Shown here one piece after another: positions 1 to 8,953 of a stretch of DNA of 64,000 bases (positions are counted from its first letter, which is position 1; every line of letters begins with the position of its first letter). Position numbers and translations under genes: made by a program. The stretch covers positions 560,213-624,212 of the forward strand of contig NZ_JMEX01000005.1 in NCBI RefSeq assembly GCF_000760735.1, in the 5' to 3' direction. The notes beneath the pieces are model-generated. The model did not search any database and had not been told where the DNA came from. It saw only the letters and a list, made by a program, of their open reading frames with translations. This DNA is from Rhodococcoides fascians A44A. Lineage in GTDB: Bacteria; Actinomycetota; Actinomycetes; Mycobacteriales; Mycobacteriaceae.

Positions 1-546
1 CTTGGTCTCGGTGGCGTTGGGAAGTACCGAACGCGCGGCCTGCCGAGCCTGCTTGCCACGTAGAGCGGCGCCGGTCACGCCGTCCAACTTCTGTTCGAGT
101 GCGCCGAGAAGCTCGACGTATGCTGCCCGGCTCTGTTCCGTCGCCTCCAGGAAAAGCGCTTCCAGCTCCGGATCACCGTCGATGGCCGGAGGCACGATCA
201 CCTTGGCCTCACGCTCGGGTACGAATCTCTGCGAGAGCTGGGAGTAGGAGAAGTGCCTGTGACGGATCAGCTCGTGGGTACACGAGCGCGAGATCCCGGT
301 GATGTAGAAGCTCACCGACGCGTGCTCGAGAACGGAGAGGTGGCCGACGTCGAGCAGATGCCGGAGGTAGGACGCGTTGGTCGCGGTCCGAGGATTGGGC
401 TTGGACCAGCTCTGATAGCACGCCCGGCCCGCGAACTCCGCAAGTGCTTGGCCGCCGTCGGCGTCGGTCTCCCACGGAATGTCCTCCGGTGGCACGAAAT
501 CGGTCTTCGCGACCAACTGCACCTTCAGTGACACCGTCTTCGACAC
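1..546 (-). CDS. thyX: ThyX, flavin-dependent thymidylate synthase (3' end beyond window)
   Basis: Makes dTMP from dUMP using FAD, NADPH and methylenetetrahydrofolate, in the cytoplasm. The first 182 residues are visible; the rest lies left of position 1 (family length is about 250). The ThyX signature [13 protein letters not shown] (RHRx7S pattern) is at residues 95-107, preceded by the conserved stretch [20 protein letters not shown]. The start is GTG at 546, chosen because a purine-rich AAAGGA site lies just upstream and the N-terminus ([16 protein letters not shown]) matches the family. It is divergent from the RHH gene at 648; the 101 bp between them carry that gene's operator array, so thyX might share its control (inference). 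The frame is intact to the window edge. Confidence 0.96.
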   Translation of the reverse strand, partial: MSKTVSLKVQLVAKTDFVPPEDIPWETDADGGQALAEFAGRACYQSWSKPNPRTATNASYLRHLLDVGHLSVLEHASVSFYITGISRSCTHELIRHRHFSYSQLSQRFVPEREAKVIVPPAIDGDPELEALFLEATEQSRAAYVELLGALEQKLDGVTGAALRGKQARQAARSVLPNATETK

Positions 547-595
547 GTCGGTTTTCCTTTGCTCGAGCTGCACCGATACACCCGAACACTATCGA

Positions 596-648
596 TGCGT
601 CATACTGACGCCTTGCATGACACCATTTCTGACGCCACAATGGCGTCA
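596..648. promoter_or_regulatory. Operator-like array of TGACRCC half-sites between thyX and the RHH gene
   Basis: Three direct copies of TGACRCC start at 606, 618 and 630, exactly 12 bp apart. Two copies in opposite orientation flank them (TGCGTCA 596-602, GGCGTCA 642-648). This makes two inverted repeats: GCGTCA-TAC-TGACGC (597-611) and TGACGCCA-CAA-TGGCGTCA (630-648). The last half-site ends on the A of the ATG of the RHH gene. Arrays of short half-sites overlapping the gene's own start are typical of autoregulating ribbon-helix-helix proteins; binding by this protein is inferred. Confidence 0.7.
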
Positions 649-1109
649 TGGAACTCGACACGTACACCTCGCCCCTTCGAGCCGATCTACTCGCCGCGGC
701 AGCGCTCGGCGACGAACACACCAGGAAGACCGCCGAGGCACTCGGATCCGCGGCGCAGGCGTCGGCCAGGCTCATGCTGCTGCAAGCACTGTCCGACTTC
801 GCCGACGAGGTCACCGCACAGCTGAACGGCCCGACGGTGCATGTGCGCATCGCCGGTACGCAGGCGGTAGCCGATGTCACCGTGGCACCTGACTCCGGCA
901 CGCCGGACGATCGCGCCGCCGCCGAGGACTATCCGACGATGGACGACGTCACCGGCGAGATGCGCCGGGTGACGCTGCGGGTGGTCGAGCAGGTGAAGGA
1001 ACGCGCGGAGGAAGCCGCATCGATGAACGGCGTGTCGCTCAACTCGTGGCTTTCGCAGGCAGTTCAGGGAGCGCTGCGTGATCAGATGCGCAAGGACCGC
1101 CCCTTCTGA
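648..1109 (+). CDS. Orphan ribbon-helix-helix (HicB/Arc-like) DNA-binding protein
   Basis: 153 residues. The C-terminal 49 residues look like an Arc/HicB ribbon-helix-helix domain: a beta strand MRRVTLRV, an acidic-basic helix EQVKERAEEAAS, the NGVSLNSWLSQAV turn-helix, and a basic tail. The N-terminal ~100 residues form an alpha/beta module (LLQALSDFADEVTAQL, then VHVRIAG) that I recall from actinobacterial proteins called 'HicB family antitoxin'; these often precede a DUF4097 gene, which is absent here. No toxin-sized partner is adjacent: zwf converges 1 bp after the stop. ATG 648 has no ribosome-binding site and overlaps the operator array, so the message may be leaderless. Role: probably an autoregulated repressor rather than a functional antitoxin (inference). 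Confidence 0.8.
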   Translation: MELDTYTSPLRADLLAAAALGDEHTRKTAEALGSAAQASARLMLLQALSDFADEVTAQLNGPTVHVRIAGTQAVADVTVAPDSGTPDDRAAAEDYPTMDDVTGEMRRVTLRVVEQVKERAEEAASMNGVSLNSWLSQAVQGALRDQMRKDRPF

Positions 1110-1110
1110 T

Positions 1111-2565
1111 TCACGGTCGTTCGCGCCACGCCCGTTCGAAGGGCAGCCGCCAGGCGTTGGGTGCGATCAGCTGGTGGATTGCGTTGGGCCCCCACGATCC
1201 CGGTGTGTACTGACGAACCGGGGGCGGATCCGCGAGCAGCGGCGCGGACACCTCCCACAGTCGTTCGATCCCTTCGGCCGTGGTGAACAGCGTGTGATCG
1301 CCGTGCATGGCGTCGAGTATCAGCCGCTCGTAGGCTTCGAGTACGTCGCCGACGCGCTCGGTCTCGCCGATCGCGAACTGCATGCTCAGCTTGTCCAGAC
1401 GCATGCCGGGGCCCGGGCGTTTGCCGTAGAACGACAAAGACACTTTCGAGGCGTCGGCCAGGTCGAACATGAGGTGGTCGGGGCCGTGGGCGCCGACACC
1501 GGACCCGGCAGGGAACATACTTTTCGGTGGCTCGCGGAACGCGATCGAGATGATGCGCTGGCCTTCCGCCATGCGTTTGCCCGTCCGTAGGTAGAACGGC
1601 ACTCCGGCCCAACGCCAGTTGTCGATCTCGCACTGCAGCGCGACGAAGGTGTCGGTGTCGGAATCCGGCGACACTCCGGGTTCGGTCAGGTAACCCGCGT
1701 ACTGTCCGCGAACCACCTTGCGGGGATCGAGCAGCTTCATCGACCGGAACACCTTGTTCTTCTCTTCACCGATCGCGCGTGGTTCGAGGGCCGTCGGAGG
1801 TTCCATCGCCATGAACGCGAGGACCTGGAACAGGTGTGTCACCACCATGTCCTTGAAGGCGCCCGTCGACTCGTAGAAGTTCGCGCGTCCGTCGAGCGCC
1901 AGCTTCTCCGGGATGTCGATCTGGATGTGGTCGATGAAATTGCGATTCCAGATAGGTTCGAACAAGCCGTTCGCGAATCTGAACGCCAGAATGTTCTGTG
2001 CCGGCTCCTTTCCCAGGAAGTGATCGATCCGGAAGATCTGGTCCTCGTCGAAGGTCTCGTGCACGGTGGCGTTCAATTCGATGGCACTGGCCAGGTCGGT
2101 ACCGAAGGGTTTCTCCATGATGATGCGAGACCCCTTGACCAATCCTGCCGCGCCGAGCATCTCGACGACGGCCAGCGCGGACTTCGGTGGCACGGACAGG
2201 TAGTGCAGCTTCCGAGTCCCCGGTCCGAGTTCCATCTCGGCGCGGGCGACGGCCTCGGCGAGCGCCGCCGGTCCCGCCTTCTGGGATACGTAACTGAGTT
2301 TTCCGGCGAATTGCCGCCACTGCTCGTCCGACACTTTCCGGCTGGAGAACTCGTCGATCGCTTCGAGCGCCATCTGCCGGAACTCGTCGCTGGACATCTC
2401 CTCCAGCGAGGTCCCGACGACGCGGATGCGCGGGGCGAGATCGGACAATGCCAGGTGCATCATTCCGGACAGCAACTTGCGTTTGGACAGATCACCGGTG
2501 GCACCGAAGAGCACCACGACCTGCGGAGGGAGTTCACTCTTGGGCGCGGTGGCCGACGTCGTCAC
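1111..2565 (-). CDS. zwf: Glucose-6-phosphate 1-dehydrogenase
   Basis: Oxidises glucose 6-phosphate to 6-phosphogluconolactone with NADP+, the entry step of the oxidative pentose phosphate pathway; cytoplasmic. 484 residues, normal for the family. The dinucleotide-binding motif [11 protein letters not shown] is at residues 21-31, EKPFGTDL at about 151-158, and the substrate-binding/catalytic signature RIDHFLGKE at 179-187. It stands alone rather than in the usual opcA/pgl/tal cluster, so it may be a second paralogue (zwf2 type). The start is GTG at 2565; CACTAT lies 7 nt upstream on the coding strand, compatible with a leaderless transcript. Confidence 0.95.
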   Translation of the reverse strand: MTTSATAPKSELPPQVVVLFGATGDLSKRKLLSGMMHLALSDLAPRIRVVGTSLEEMSSDEFRQMALEAIDEFSSRKVSDEQWRQFAGKLSYVSQKAGPAALAEAVARAEMELGPGTRKLHYLSVPPKSALAVVEMLGAAGLVKGSRIIMEKPFGTDLASAIELNATVHETFDEDQIFRIDHFLGKEPAQNILAFRFANGLFEPIWNRNFIDHIQIDIPEKLALDGRANFYESTGAFKDMVVTHLFQVLAFMAMEPPTALEPRAIGEEKNKVFRSMKLLDPRKVVRGQYAGYLTEPGVSPDSDTDTFVALQCEIDNWRWAGVPFYLRTGKRMAEGQRIISIAFREPPKSMFPAGSGVGAHGPDHLMFDLADASKVSLSFYGKRPGPGMRLDKLSMQFAIGETERVGDVLEAYERLILDAMHGDHTLFTTAEGIERLWEVSAPLLADPPPVRQYTPGSWGPNAIHQLIAPNAWRLPFERAWRERP

Positions 2566-2622
2566 AGTGAAGATAGTGGCACCGATACTCCCGTCTCGCA
2601 GGCCGAAGCGCTGACCCTCGTC

Positions 2623-3843
2623 TCAGAGCGCGCGGGAGAGTGCACCCACGAGGTCCCCGCGTTCACCGACCACCACCGACTCGAGTTCGAGCCATTCGGC
2701 CATCTCCCGCAAGTGCGGAACGAGGCGATCGGCGATGGGTCCGGGATCGCGGGCCCCTTCGACGAACGCTCCGAGGACCTGCAGTTGCGACGCCGCACGG
2801 TCGCCCTTCAGGTCGACCCTGGCCACGAGGTCCCCGTCCATCAGGAACGGGAACACGTAATACCCGTGCACTCGCTTGTGCTGGGGTGTGTAGATCTCGA
2901 TGCGGTAGTGGAAATCGAAGATCCGCTCGACGCGGGGACGACAGAAGATCATCGGGTCGAACGGGCACAGAAGCGCGGATCCTGTTGCCGCTCTGGGGGT
3001 TCTGGCACCGGCGTGGAGGTATGCCGCCGCTCCCCAGCCCCGGACCGCGACAGGTTCCAGTGTGCCGTCCTCGACGAGATCGACAATGGCGGCCTTCGTC
3101 TGCTTCTGCGACAAGCGATAGTAGTCACGGAGATCGGGCTCCGTTCCGATTCCGAGCGCCGACGCCGACTGTGCGACCAACTGCCGTACGGCGTCGGGTT
3201 CCGACACCACTTGCGCTGCAACATGTTCGGGTACGACACGCTCGACCAGATCGTACCGCCGGACGAATCCGCTGCGGGTGGCGACCGACACCACACCCGC
3301 AGCGAACAGTTGCTCGACGACCACTTTCACGTCACTGCGGTCCCACCACGGGCCTTTTCGACCGGGACGCGGAGAGTCGAGGACTCGCTCGATGTCCCCG
3401 GCGCTCGACGGCCCCGCATCTCTCAAGACATCCAGGATGTCCTGCGACAGAGACGGATTACGCTCCAGAACGGTGTGTGCGCCACCCCAACGCCCGTGCG
3501 CGTACAGCTCGGTGCGCCAGCGAAACAGTGGCCAGTCCTCGACCGGCACCAGGGCGGCCTCGTGCGCCCAGTACTCGACGAGCCTGCGCGGCCTTCGCGC
3601 GGTGTCGGTCCACGCCGCGGCGTCGAGCACCGATCGGTCGTACTTTCCGACCCGACTGAACAGTGGCGCGTAGTGGGCACGGACGAGCACGGACACCGAA
3701 TCGATCTGCAGTAACCGATTTCGTTCGATGACCGTGTGCACTGCCCTCGACGACGCGCCCCGCTCCGTCACACGATGAGGGGACGCCAGACCTTGGGCCG
3801 CCAGGGCCGTACGCTTCGCCATCGCGGCACTCATCTCGCGCAT
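2623..3843 (-). CDS. YcaQ/AlkZ-family winged-helix DNA glycosylase
   Basis: 406 residues of the 'winged helix DNA-binding' (HTH_42) family, which includes E. coli YcaQ and Streptomyces AlkZ; these remove alkylated or interstrand-crosslinked bases. Family hallmarks visible here: an N-terminal HTH segment, the LLQIDSVSVL motif near residue 45 carrying the catalytic Q-x-D of the YcaQ branch (AlkZ has QxQ), and EYWAHEAALVP near residue 90. The C-terminal part (CPFDPMIFCRPRVERIFDF) is the usual conserved core. ATG 3843 follows AGGTGGGGCC, an acceptable ribosome-binding site; internal ATGs at residues 4 and 8 are possible. Substrate specificity cannot be read from sequence. Confidence 0.85.
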   Translation of the reverse strand: MREMSAAMAKRTALAAQGLASPHRVTERGASSRAVHTVIERNRLLQIDSVSVLVRAHYAPLFSRVGKYDRSVLDAAAWTDTARRPRRLVEYWAHEAALVPVEDWPLFRWRTELYAHGRWGGAHTVLERNPSLSQDILDVLRDAGPSSAGDIERVLDSPRPGRKGPWWDRSDVKVVVEQLFAAGVVSVATRSGFVRRYDLVERVVPEHVAAQVVSEPDAVRQLVAQSASALGIGTEPDLRDYYRLSQKQTKAAIVDLVEDGTLEPVAVRGWGAAAYLHAGARTPRAATGSALLCPFDPMIFCRPRVERIFDFHYRIEIYTPQHKRVHGYYVFPFLMDGDLVARVDLKGDRAASQLQVLGAFVEGARDPGPIADRLVPHLREMAEWLELESVVVGERGDLVGALSRAL

Positions 3844-3876
3844 GGCCCCACCTTGCCACGAAGGTCCGACAGTCCG

Positions 3877-4788
3877 TCAGCTCTGCCAGCCGTGCGTTCG
3901 GGCGAGGTCCTCCATCGTCGACACGAGCTGCGACAGGCCTGGTTCCTCGATCGGAAAGTGCCCGCATCCGTCGAGGTACACCAGAGTCGTGTCGGCGGCG
4001 ATGCGCTCGAGGAATCGAACACTGATCTCCGGCGGAGTCCACCGATCCTCGGCGGGATGGACCAGTGTCACCCGGGGACCGCGGTACGTCTGCGGCGGCG
4101 TGTGCTCGAACGAGAAGAAGCTGCTCAGAAAGCCGAGGGGTACCGACACTCCCCCGCCCAACGGATCGGATGCGCACAGCGCCGACAAGTCCGGATCGGC
4201 GCTCATGTTGTCGATGTCGATCAACCATCGGATCGGTAGCCTCGTACGGCGGGACAGCCGAGCGCCGAGCTTCAGCAGCGCCGGTGACGGTCCGCCGAGG
4301 AAACCGAACCGCGCTGCCGCCGAACGCGCCTGTGGGTCGGACGGATCGAGCAGACACGTCGCCACGACATCGGCGACCTCGCCGGTACGCGCGGCGACCT
4401 CGTAGGCCAGCATACCGCCCATGCTGGCGCCGAACAGCACCAGCGGCCTCGGATCTCGTCGTCGTTCCGCCAGGACGAGATCGCACATCATGTCGATCCA
4501 GTCCTCGTACGTGACGCTTCCCGGATCCGGGACTGCGGTGCGGCCGTACAACGGCATGTCGGGAAACAACACTTCCGCGCCCCGGGTTGCTGCCAGCGCC
4601 GCGAACGGCCACAGCGCACCGGAATGTCCGCCCGCGCCGTGGACGGCGAGCACCTTCAGCGGCGCGTGCGCATCGCCGGCACGGACGATGTGAACGTCGG
4701 AGTCGCGCCACTGCCATCTCGTCGAGACCGGCTGTTCGTTCGGCCGATACTTCTCGGGCAGGAACCTCGCATATCGGTCACCGGTCAC
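3877..4788 (-). CDS. Alpha/beta hydrolase
   Basis: 303 residues with the alpha/beta-hydrolase layout: oxyanion-hole region VHGAGGHSG, nucleophile elbow GASMGG (Ser in G-x-S-x-G), an acid-bearing strand HPAEDRW, and the catalytic His in GCGHFPIEEPG. No signal peptide or membrane segment is visible, so it should be cytoplasmic. Substrate unknown. The start GTG 4788 sits 7 nt after a perfect TAGTCT -10 box (4796-4801 on the minus strand) with no Shine-Dalgarno site, so the transcript is probably leaderless. It is followed on the same strand by the glycosylase gene 33 bp away. Confidence 0.85.
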   Translation of the reverse strand: MTGDRYARFLPEKYRPNEQPVSTRWQWRDSDVHIVRAGDAHAPLKVLAVHGAGGHSGALWPFAALAATRGAEVLFPDMPLYGRTAVPDPGSVTYEDWIDMMCDLVLAERRRDPRPLVLFGASMGGMLAYEVAARTGEVADVVATCLLDPSDPQARSAAARFGFLGGPSPALLKLGARLSRRTRLPIRWLIDIDNMSADPDLSALCASDPLGGGVSVPLGFLSSFFSFEHTPPQTYRGPRVTLVHPAEDRWTPPEISVRFLERIAADTTLVYLDGCGHFPIEEPGLSQLVSTMEDLARTHGWQS

Positions 4789-4815
4789 GCGTGCCAGACT
4801 AGGCGAAAGACCCAG

Positions 4816-5265
4816 TCAGTTCATCAGAGTCGCGGCCACGGTTGCGCCGAGTTCGTAACACTTCTCCCGCGCAGTTCTGTCCACCGAGGTGATCCGGAGC
4901 GGTTGGGCGACCTTGTCCAGACTCCATCCGGTCGCGATCTTCTCGACAGCGGAAGTGGCACCGGCCGTGTCGTTGTTGCCGTGGACCCACAGCCCGTAGG
5001 GCCGACCGGCAACTGCGTCCAGGCACGGGTAGTAGGTGGTGTCGAAGAAGTGTTTGAGCGCCCCCGACATGTATCCCAGATTCGCCGGTGTTCCGAAGAG
5101 GAATCCGTCGGCTGCGAGAACATCCGGCACTGTTGCTGCCAACGCGGGCACGACCCGGGTGGTGACATTCTCGATGGCGGGGTCGGCTGCACCGGCGAGG
5201 ACGGCCTCGAGCAGCTCCCGCGTCGGCGGCGACGGCGTGTGGTGCACGACGAGGAGGGTTGCCAT
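4816..5265 (-). CDS. Flavodoxin/NAD(P)H-dependent oxidoreductase-like protein
   Basis: 149 residues with a flavodoxin-like fold: the first strand LLVVHHTPSPPTRELLEAV carries the phosphate-binding loop, and FLFGTPANLGYMSGALKHFFDT is the typical FMN-binding segment of NAD(P)H:quinone reductase relatives, followed by GLWVHGNNDTAGA. It lies between dapB/membrane protein and the hydrolase, as does the M. tuberculosis neighbour set Rv2771c-Rv2773c (from memory). It is presumably a cytoplasmic FMN-dependent oxidoreductase; electron acceptor unknown. It ends 27 bp before the hydrolase gene, which seems to have its own promoter. Confidence 0.8.
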   Translation of the reverse strand: MATLLVVHHTPSPPTRELLEAVLAGAADPAIENVTTRVVPALAATVPDVLAADGFLFGTPANLGYMSGALKHFFDTTYYPCLDAVAGRPYGLWVHGNNDTAGATSAVEKIATGWSLDKVAQPLRITSVDRTAREKCYELGATVAATLMN

Positions 5266-5281
5266 CAGTTCGGGGTCGCCG

Positions 5282-5746
5282 TCATGACGAGGATTCCTGG
5301 CGCTCGAGCGCGACAGCTCGCTTCATGGTCTCGCGCGCCCGACCTCGGTCCCCCGCGTAGTCGTACGCCCTCGCCAGTCGGTAGGAGTTACGCCAGTTGT
5401 CCGGGTCCTTTTCCCATTCGGCCTTGATCGTCTGGAACAGCTCGTCCGCTGCCTCCCGGGAGATCCTGCCCGAGGGCATGCGCGGCAGGTCCGTCACGTC
5501 CAGTTCGAGGCCCTCGTCGTCGACGCGTTGCGCCAGGTGCTGATGGTCGAATCCGGCTTTGAGGGTTGCCCCGACGATCCAGACGCCGATGATCGGGAGG
5601 AGGAGCACTCCGATGCCGAGCCCGATGTTGACCGGTCCGCCCGTCTGGACGAGGGAGATTCCGCGGGTTCCGAGAAGGTAGAAGTAGAACCCGAGGATCA
5701 ACACCATCACGCCGATGGTCAGCAGGACTTTCGTCGCTTTGTTCAT
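5282..5746 (-). CDS. Membrane protein with C-terminal helical domain (Rv2772c-like)
   Basis: 154 residues. Two hydrophobic segments are clear near the N-terminus (about residues 7-27 and 40-62), followed by a soluble tail of about 90 residues in which NWRNSYRLARAYDYAGDRGRARETMKRAVAL has the helix-turn-helix periodicity of a single tetratricopeptide-like repeat. It is located immediately downstream of dapB (4 bp gap), as Rv2772c is in M. tuberculosis, so it is probably cotranscribed with it. Function unknown. Confidence 0.8.
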   Translation of the reverse strand: MNKATKVLLTIGVMVLILGFYFYLLGTRGISLVQTGGPVNIGLGIGVLLLPIIGVWIVGATLKAGFDHQHLAQRVDDEGLELDVTDLPRMPSGRISREAADELFQTIKAEWEKDPDNWRNSYRLARAYDYAGDRGRARETMKRAVALERQESSS

Positions 5747-5750
5747 GGTC

Positions 5751-6527
<777 letters not shown>

Positions 6528-6582
6528 TCACCGACACGATTGGTCGTGTGAAGCCTACTGACGACCTGCGAACGCAGACCAC

Positions 6583-6699
6583 TCAGCTGCCGAAGAGATT
6601 CTTGGCTTTGAGGATCAGCTCGTAGAGCCCGTAGACGAACGGCACGGTCACCCACAGCCAGGCCACGATCATGACGGTGTGCTGACGTGTCGAGTTCAT
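6583..6699 (-). CDS. MFS transporter small subunit (38 aa)
   Basis: A 38-residue peptide with one transmembrane helix (VMIVAWLWVTVPFVYGLYEL) and a short polar tail ending KNLFGS. Its ATG overlaps the stop of the OFA transporter in an ATGA arrangement, a sign of translational coupling. Peptides of this kind directly behind OFA-family transporters are annotated as 'MFS transporter small subunit' in actinobacteria. It presumably sits in the membrane with the transporter; its exact role is not known to me. Confidence 0.85.
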   Translation of the reverse strand: MNSTRQHTVMIVAWLWVTVPFVYGLYELILKAKNLFGS

Positions 6700-8030
6700 G
6701 CGTCGACCTCCGGTTCGTGGTACTTCGAGTTCACGGGCTTGATCAGTTCGTTCGCGACGAATCCGATGGCGAGCAGGGCGATCATCACGTAGAACGCCGG
6801 TAGGTAGCGACCGACCTGACCGTCCTCTCCGGCGTCGGCGATGGCGTTGACGATCAGCGGACCGAGGACACCTGCGACCGACCATGCCGTCAGCAATCGA
6901 CCGTGGATGGCGCCGACCTGGTAGGTGCCGAACATGTCTTTCAGATACGCGGGCATCGTCGCGAATCCCGCGCCGTAGAAGGACAGAATGAGCAGCGCCG
7001 AGACGAGAAACAGGACCTTGTTGGAGTTGGTGAACAGTGCGATGTAGAGATACAGCAGCGCACCGACGCCGAGGTAGAGGCGGTAGATGTTCTTGCGGCC
7101 GACCAGATCGGACACGGACGACCACACGAACCGTCCGATCATGTTGGTCAGCGACAGGAAGGCCACGAAACCGGCTGCAGCAGCCGCGAGTGATTCCGGG
7201 GAGGTGGCGTCGGGAAAGAAGTCCTGGTAGATCCCCGACGCGCGCTCCAGAATGCCGATTCCCGCGGTCACGTTGAAACACAGCACGATCCACAGAAGCC
7301 AGAACTGAGGCGTTTTGACCGCGTTCGCCGCCGACACGTTGTGAGTCGCGACCAACGGAGACGACGCCGAGGGGTTCCAGCCTGCGGGTTTCCAGTCGTC
7401 GGCCGGCACTCTGATCAGGACGACCCCCAGCGCCATGAACACGGCGTAGCCGACGGCCAGCACCAGGAACGTCTGTGCGATCGACGCATCGGTGAAACCA
7501 CCGAAGCCCGAAAGCAACTGGGTGGTCAACGGTGACGCGATGAGGGCACCGCCACCGAAGCCCATGATCGCGATACCCGTCGCCATCCCTGGCCGGTCCG
7601 GGAACCATTTGATCAGCGTCGAGACCGGCGAGATGTACCCGATGCCGAGTCCGATGCCACCGACGAACCCGTACCCGAAGATCACCAGCCAGAACTGGTC
7701 GAGGCTCATTCCCAAGGCGGACAGCAACAGTCCGCTCACGAAGAAGATCAGGGACACGGTCATCGCCCAGCGGGGCCCGTTCTTCTCCACCCTGGTCCCG
7801 AACACGGCTGCGGACAGACCGAGCATGACGATGGCGAGCTGGAACGGTATGGCCGTGACCGTGCCGCTGAGATCCATGGCGGTGGGTGCGGAGATGGCGT
7901 TCTTGAAGACGCTCCACGCGTATGCGGATCCGATCGCCAGATGGATCGACAGTGCTGCGGGTGGGATGAGCCATCGGCTCCATTCCGGGGTGGCAACGAT
8001 GCGTGATCGTTCGAGTATCGCGAGAGTCAT
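6696..8030 (-). CDS. OFA-family MFS transporter (oxalate/formate antiporter type)
   Basis: 444 residues with about 12 hydrophobic segments. Features of the OFA family are visible: the N-terminal SIHLAIGSAYAWSVF motif, GFGGGALIASPL, and a second half beginning TPQFWLLWIVLCFNVTAGIGI. Natural substrates of this family are organic anions such as oxalate, formate or pyruvate; the substrate here is unknown. ATG 8030 is chosen because AAGGG lies 8 nt upstream; an upstream in-frame ATG at 8087 would add 19 residues that look non-coding. A -35-like TTGACT is present at 8082-8087 (minus strand). The gene is divergent from the ABC ATPase and coupled to the 38-residue small subunit. Confidence 0.88.
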   Translation of the reverse strand: MTLAILERSRIVATPEWSRWLIPPAALSIHLAIGSAYAWSVFKNAISAPTAMDLSGTVTAIPFQLAIVMLGLSAAVFGTRVEKNGPRWAMTVSLIFFVSGLLLSALGMSLDQFWLVIFGYGFVGGIGLGIGYISPVSTLIKWFPDRPGMATGIAIMGFGGGALIASPLTTQLLSGFGGFTDASIAQTFLVLAVGYAVFMALGVVLIRVPADDWKPAGWNPSASSPLVATHNVSAANAVKTPQFWLLWIVLCFNVTAGIGILERASGIYQDFFPDATSPESLAAAAAGFVAFLSLTNMIGRFVWSSVSDLVGRKNIYRLYLGVGALLYLYIALFTNSNKVLFLVSALLILSFYGAGFATMPAYLKDMFGTYQVGAIHGRLLTAWSVAGVLGPLIVNAIADAGEDGQVGRYLPAFYVMIALLAIGFVANELIKPVNSKYHEPEVDA

Positions 8031-8133
8031 CGAGATCCCTTGTTCGGTGGCAACCAGTACAACTTTCCACTGACTTGGGTGAGTCAAACATCACACGCCG
8101 GGGGCCGATCACACCGGGTCCGACCGACGGCGC

Positions 8134-8139
8134 TAGCGT
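8134..8139 (+). promoter_or_regulatory. -10 box of a leaderless promoter for the ABC ATPase
   Basis: TAGCGT followed by 7 nt and then the GTG start at 8147. The start codon is therefore the expected transcription start. The same layout recurs at several genes in this window. Confidence 0.7.
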
Positions 8140-8146
8140 CCAGAAG

Positions 8147-8953
8147 GTGAGTGACGAAACCGGTGCCGTTCTCCGAGCGGATCACGTCGACCTGGTTCGA
8201 AACGGTCGCTTCCTGCTGTGCGATGCGTCCGTCAGCATCGCCGAAGGCGAGCACTGGGTATTGCTCGGCGCGAACGGCGCAGGTAAAAGTACGTTGTTGA
8301 GCCTTCTCGGGGCGTTCGTTCATCCCACGAACGGCACCGTGCACGTCCTCGGGCATCGGCTGGGTCGGGTGGACATGCGCGAACTCCGCACGCACATAGG
8401 CCACGTCGACCCGCGTCTGAACATGGAACCGTCACTGACACTGATACAGGCCGTGCTCACCGGGCTGACGAACACTCCGGATCTGATCCCCCGATGGTCG
8501 CCGTCGGACGGCGAGATGTCGCGCGCACAAGGCCTGATCGAGTCCCTCGGCGTCGAGAACCGATCCTCGTCACCGTGGTACACGCTCTCTCAAGGCGAGC
8601 GGGGACGCGCACTCATCGCACGCGCACTACTGGCCGACCCCGCGCTGTTACTGCTCGACGAACCCGCCACCGGACTCGACCTCGCTGCACGCGAACAGCT
8701 TCTGACCGCGGTCGACAGTCTGCGACGCCAACACCCCTCGCTCGCAAGCATTCTGGTGACGCACCATCTGGAGGAGATCCCGACGTCGACGACGCATGCC
8801 GTCCTCATCCGGGACGGTCGGATCACGGCGAGCGGGGCCGTCGACGAGGTGATCACCACGGCCAACATCAGCGCGTGCTTCGATCACCCCATCGAGATCG
8901 ACCGTCGAGGCGGCCGGTGGGTGGCAACCGCCGTTCAGAACGTGATCACCTGA
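8147..8953 (+). CDS. Stand-alone ABC transporter ATP-binding protein
   Basis: 268 residues: Walker A GANGAGKST, ABC signature LSQGERGR, Walker B LLLLDEPATG, and the switch His in LVTHHLEE are all intact, so it should hydrolyse ATP. It resembles single-domain ATPases of the ModF/iron-transport kind; no permease or binding protein is adjacent, so its partner is elsewhere or it acts alone. GTG 8147 is preferred over the longer open frame from 8003, because it follows a leaderless promoter and the extra 48 residues are non-conserved in character. Its 3' end overlaps the convergent alcohol dehydrogenase by 19 bp. Confidence 0.85.
   Translation: MSDETGAVLRADHVDLVRNGRFLLCDASVSIAEGEHWVLLGANGAGKSTLLSLLGAFVHPTNGTVHVLGHRLGRVDMRELRTHIGHVDPRLNMEPSLTLIQAVLTGLTNTPDLIPRWSPSDGEMSRAQGLIESLGVENRSSSPWYTLSQGERGRALIARALLADPALLLLDEPATGLDLAAREQLLTAVDSLRRQHPSLASILVTHHLEEIPTSTTHAVLIRDGRITASGAVDEVITTANISACFDHPIEIDRRGGRWVATAVQNVIT

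Noticed and set aside
648..1109. Toxin-antitoxin system
   Set aside because: Only the RHH protein is present. Neither flank has a toxin-sized gene (thyX diverges and zwf converges).
1834..3714. 626-codon plus-strand frame opposite zwf and the glycosylase gene
   Set aside because: It spans two genes on the other strand with clear motifs; composition is that of an antisense shadow.
8003..8146. N-terminal extension of the ABC ATPase from the upstream ATG
   Set aside because: The extension overlaps the divergent MFS start and lacks family features, while a leaderless promoter fits GTG 8147.
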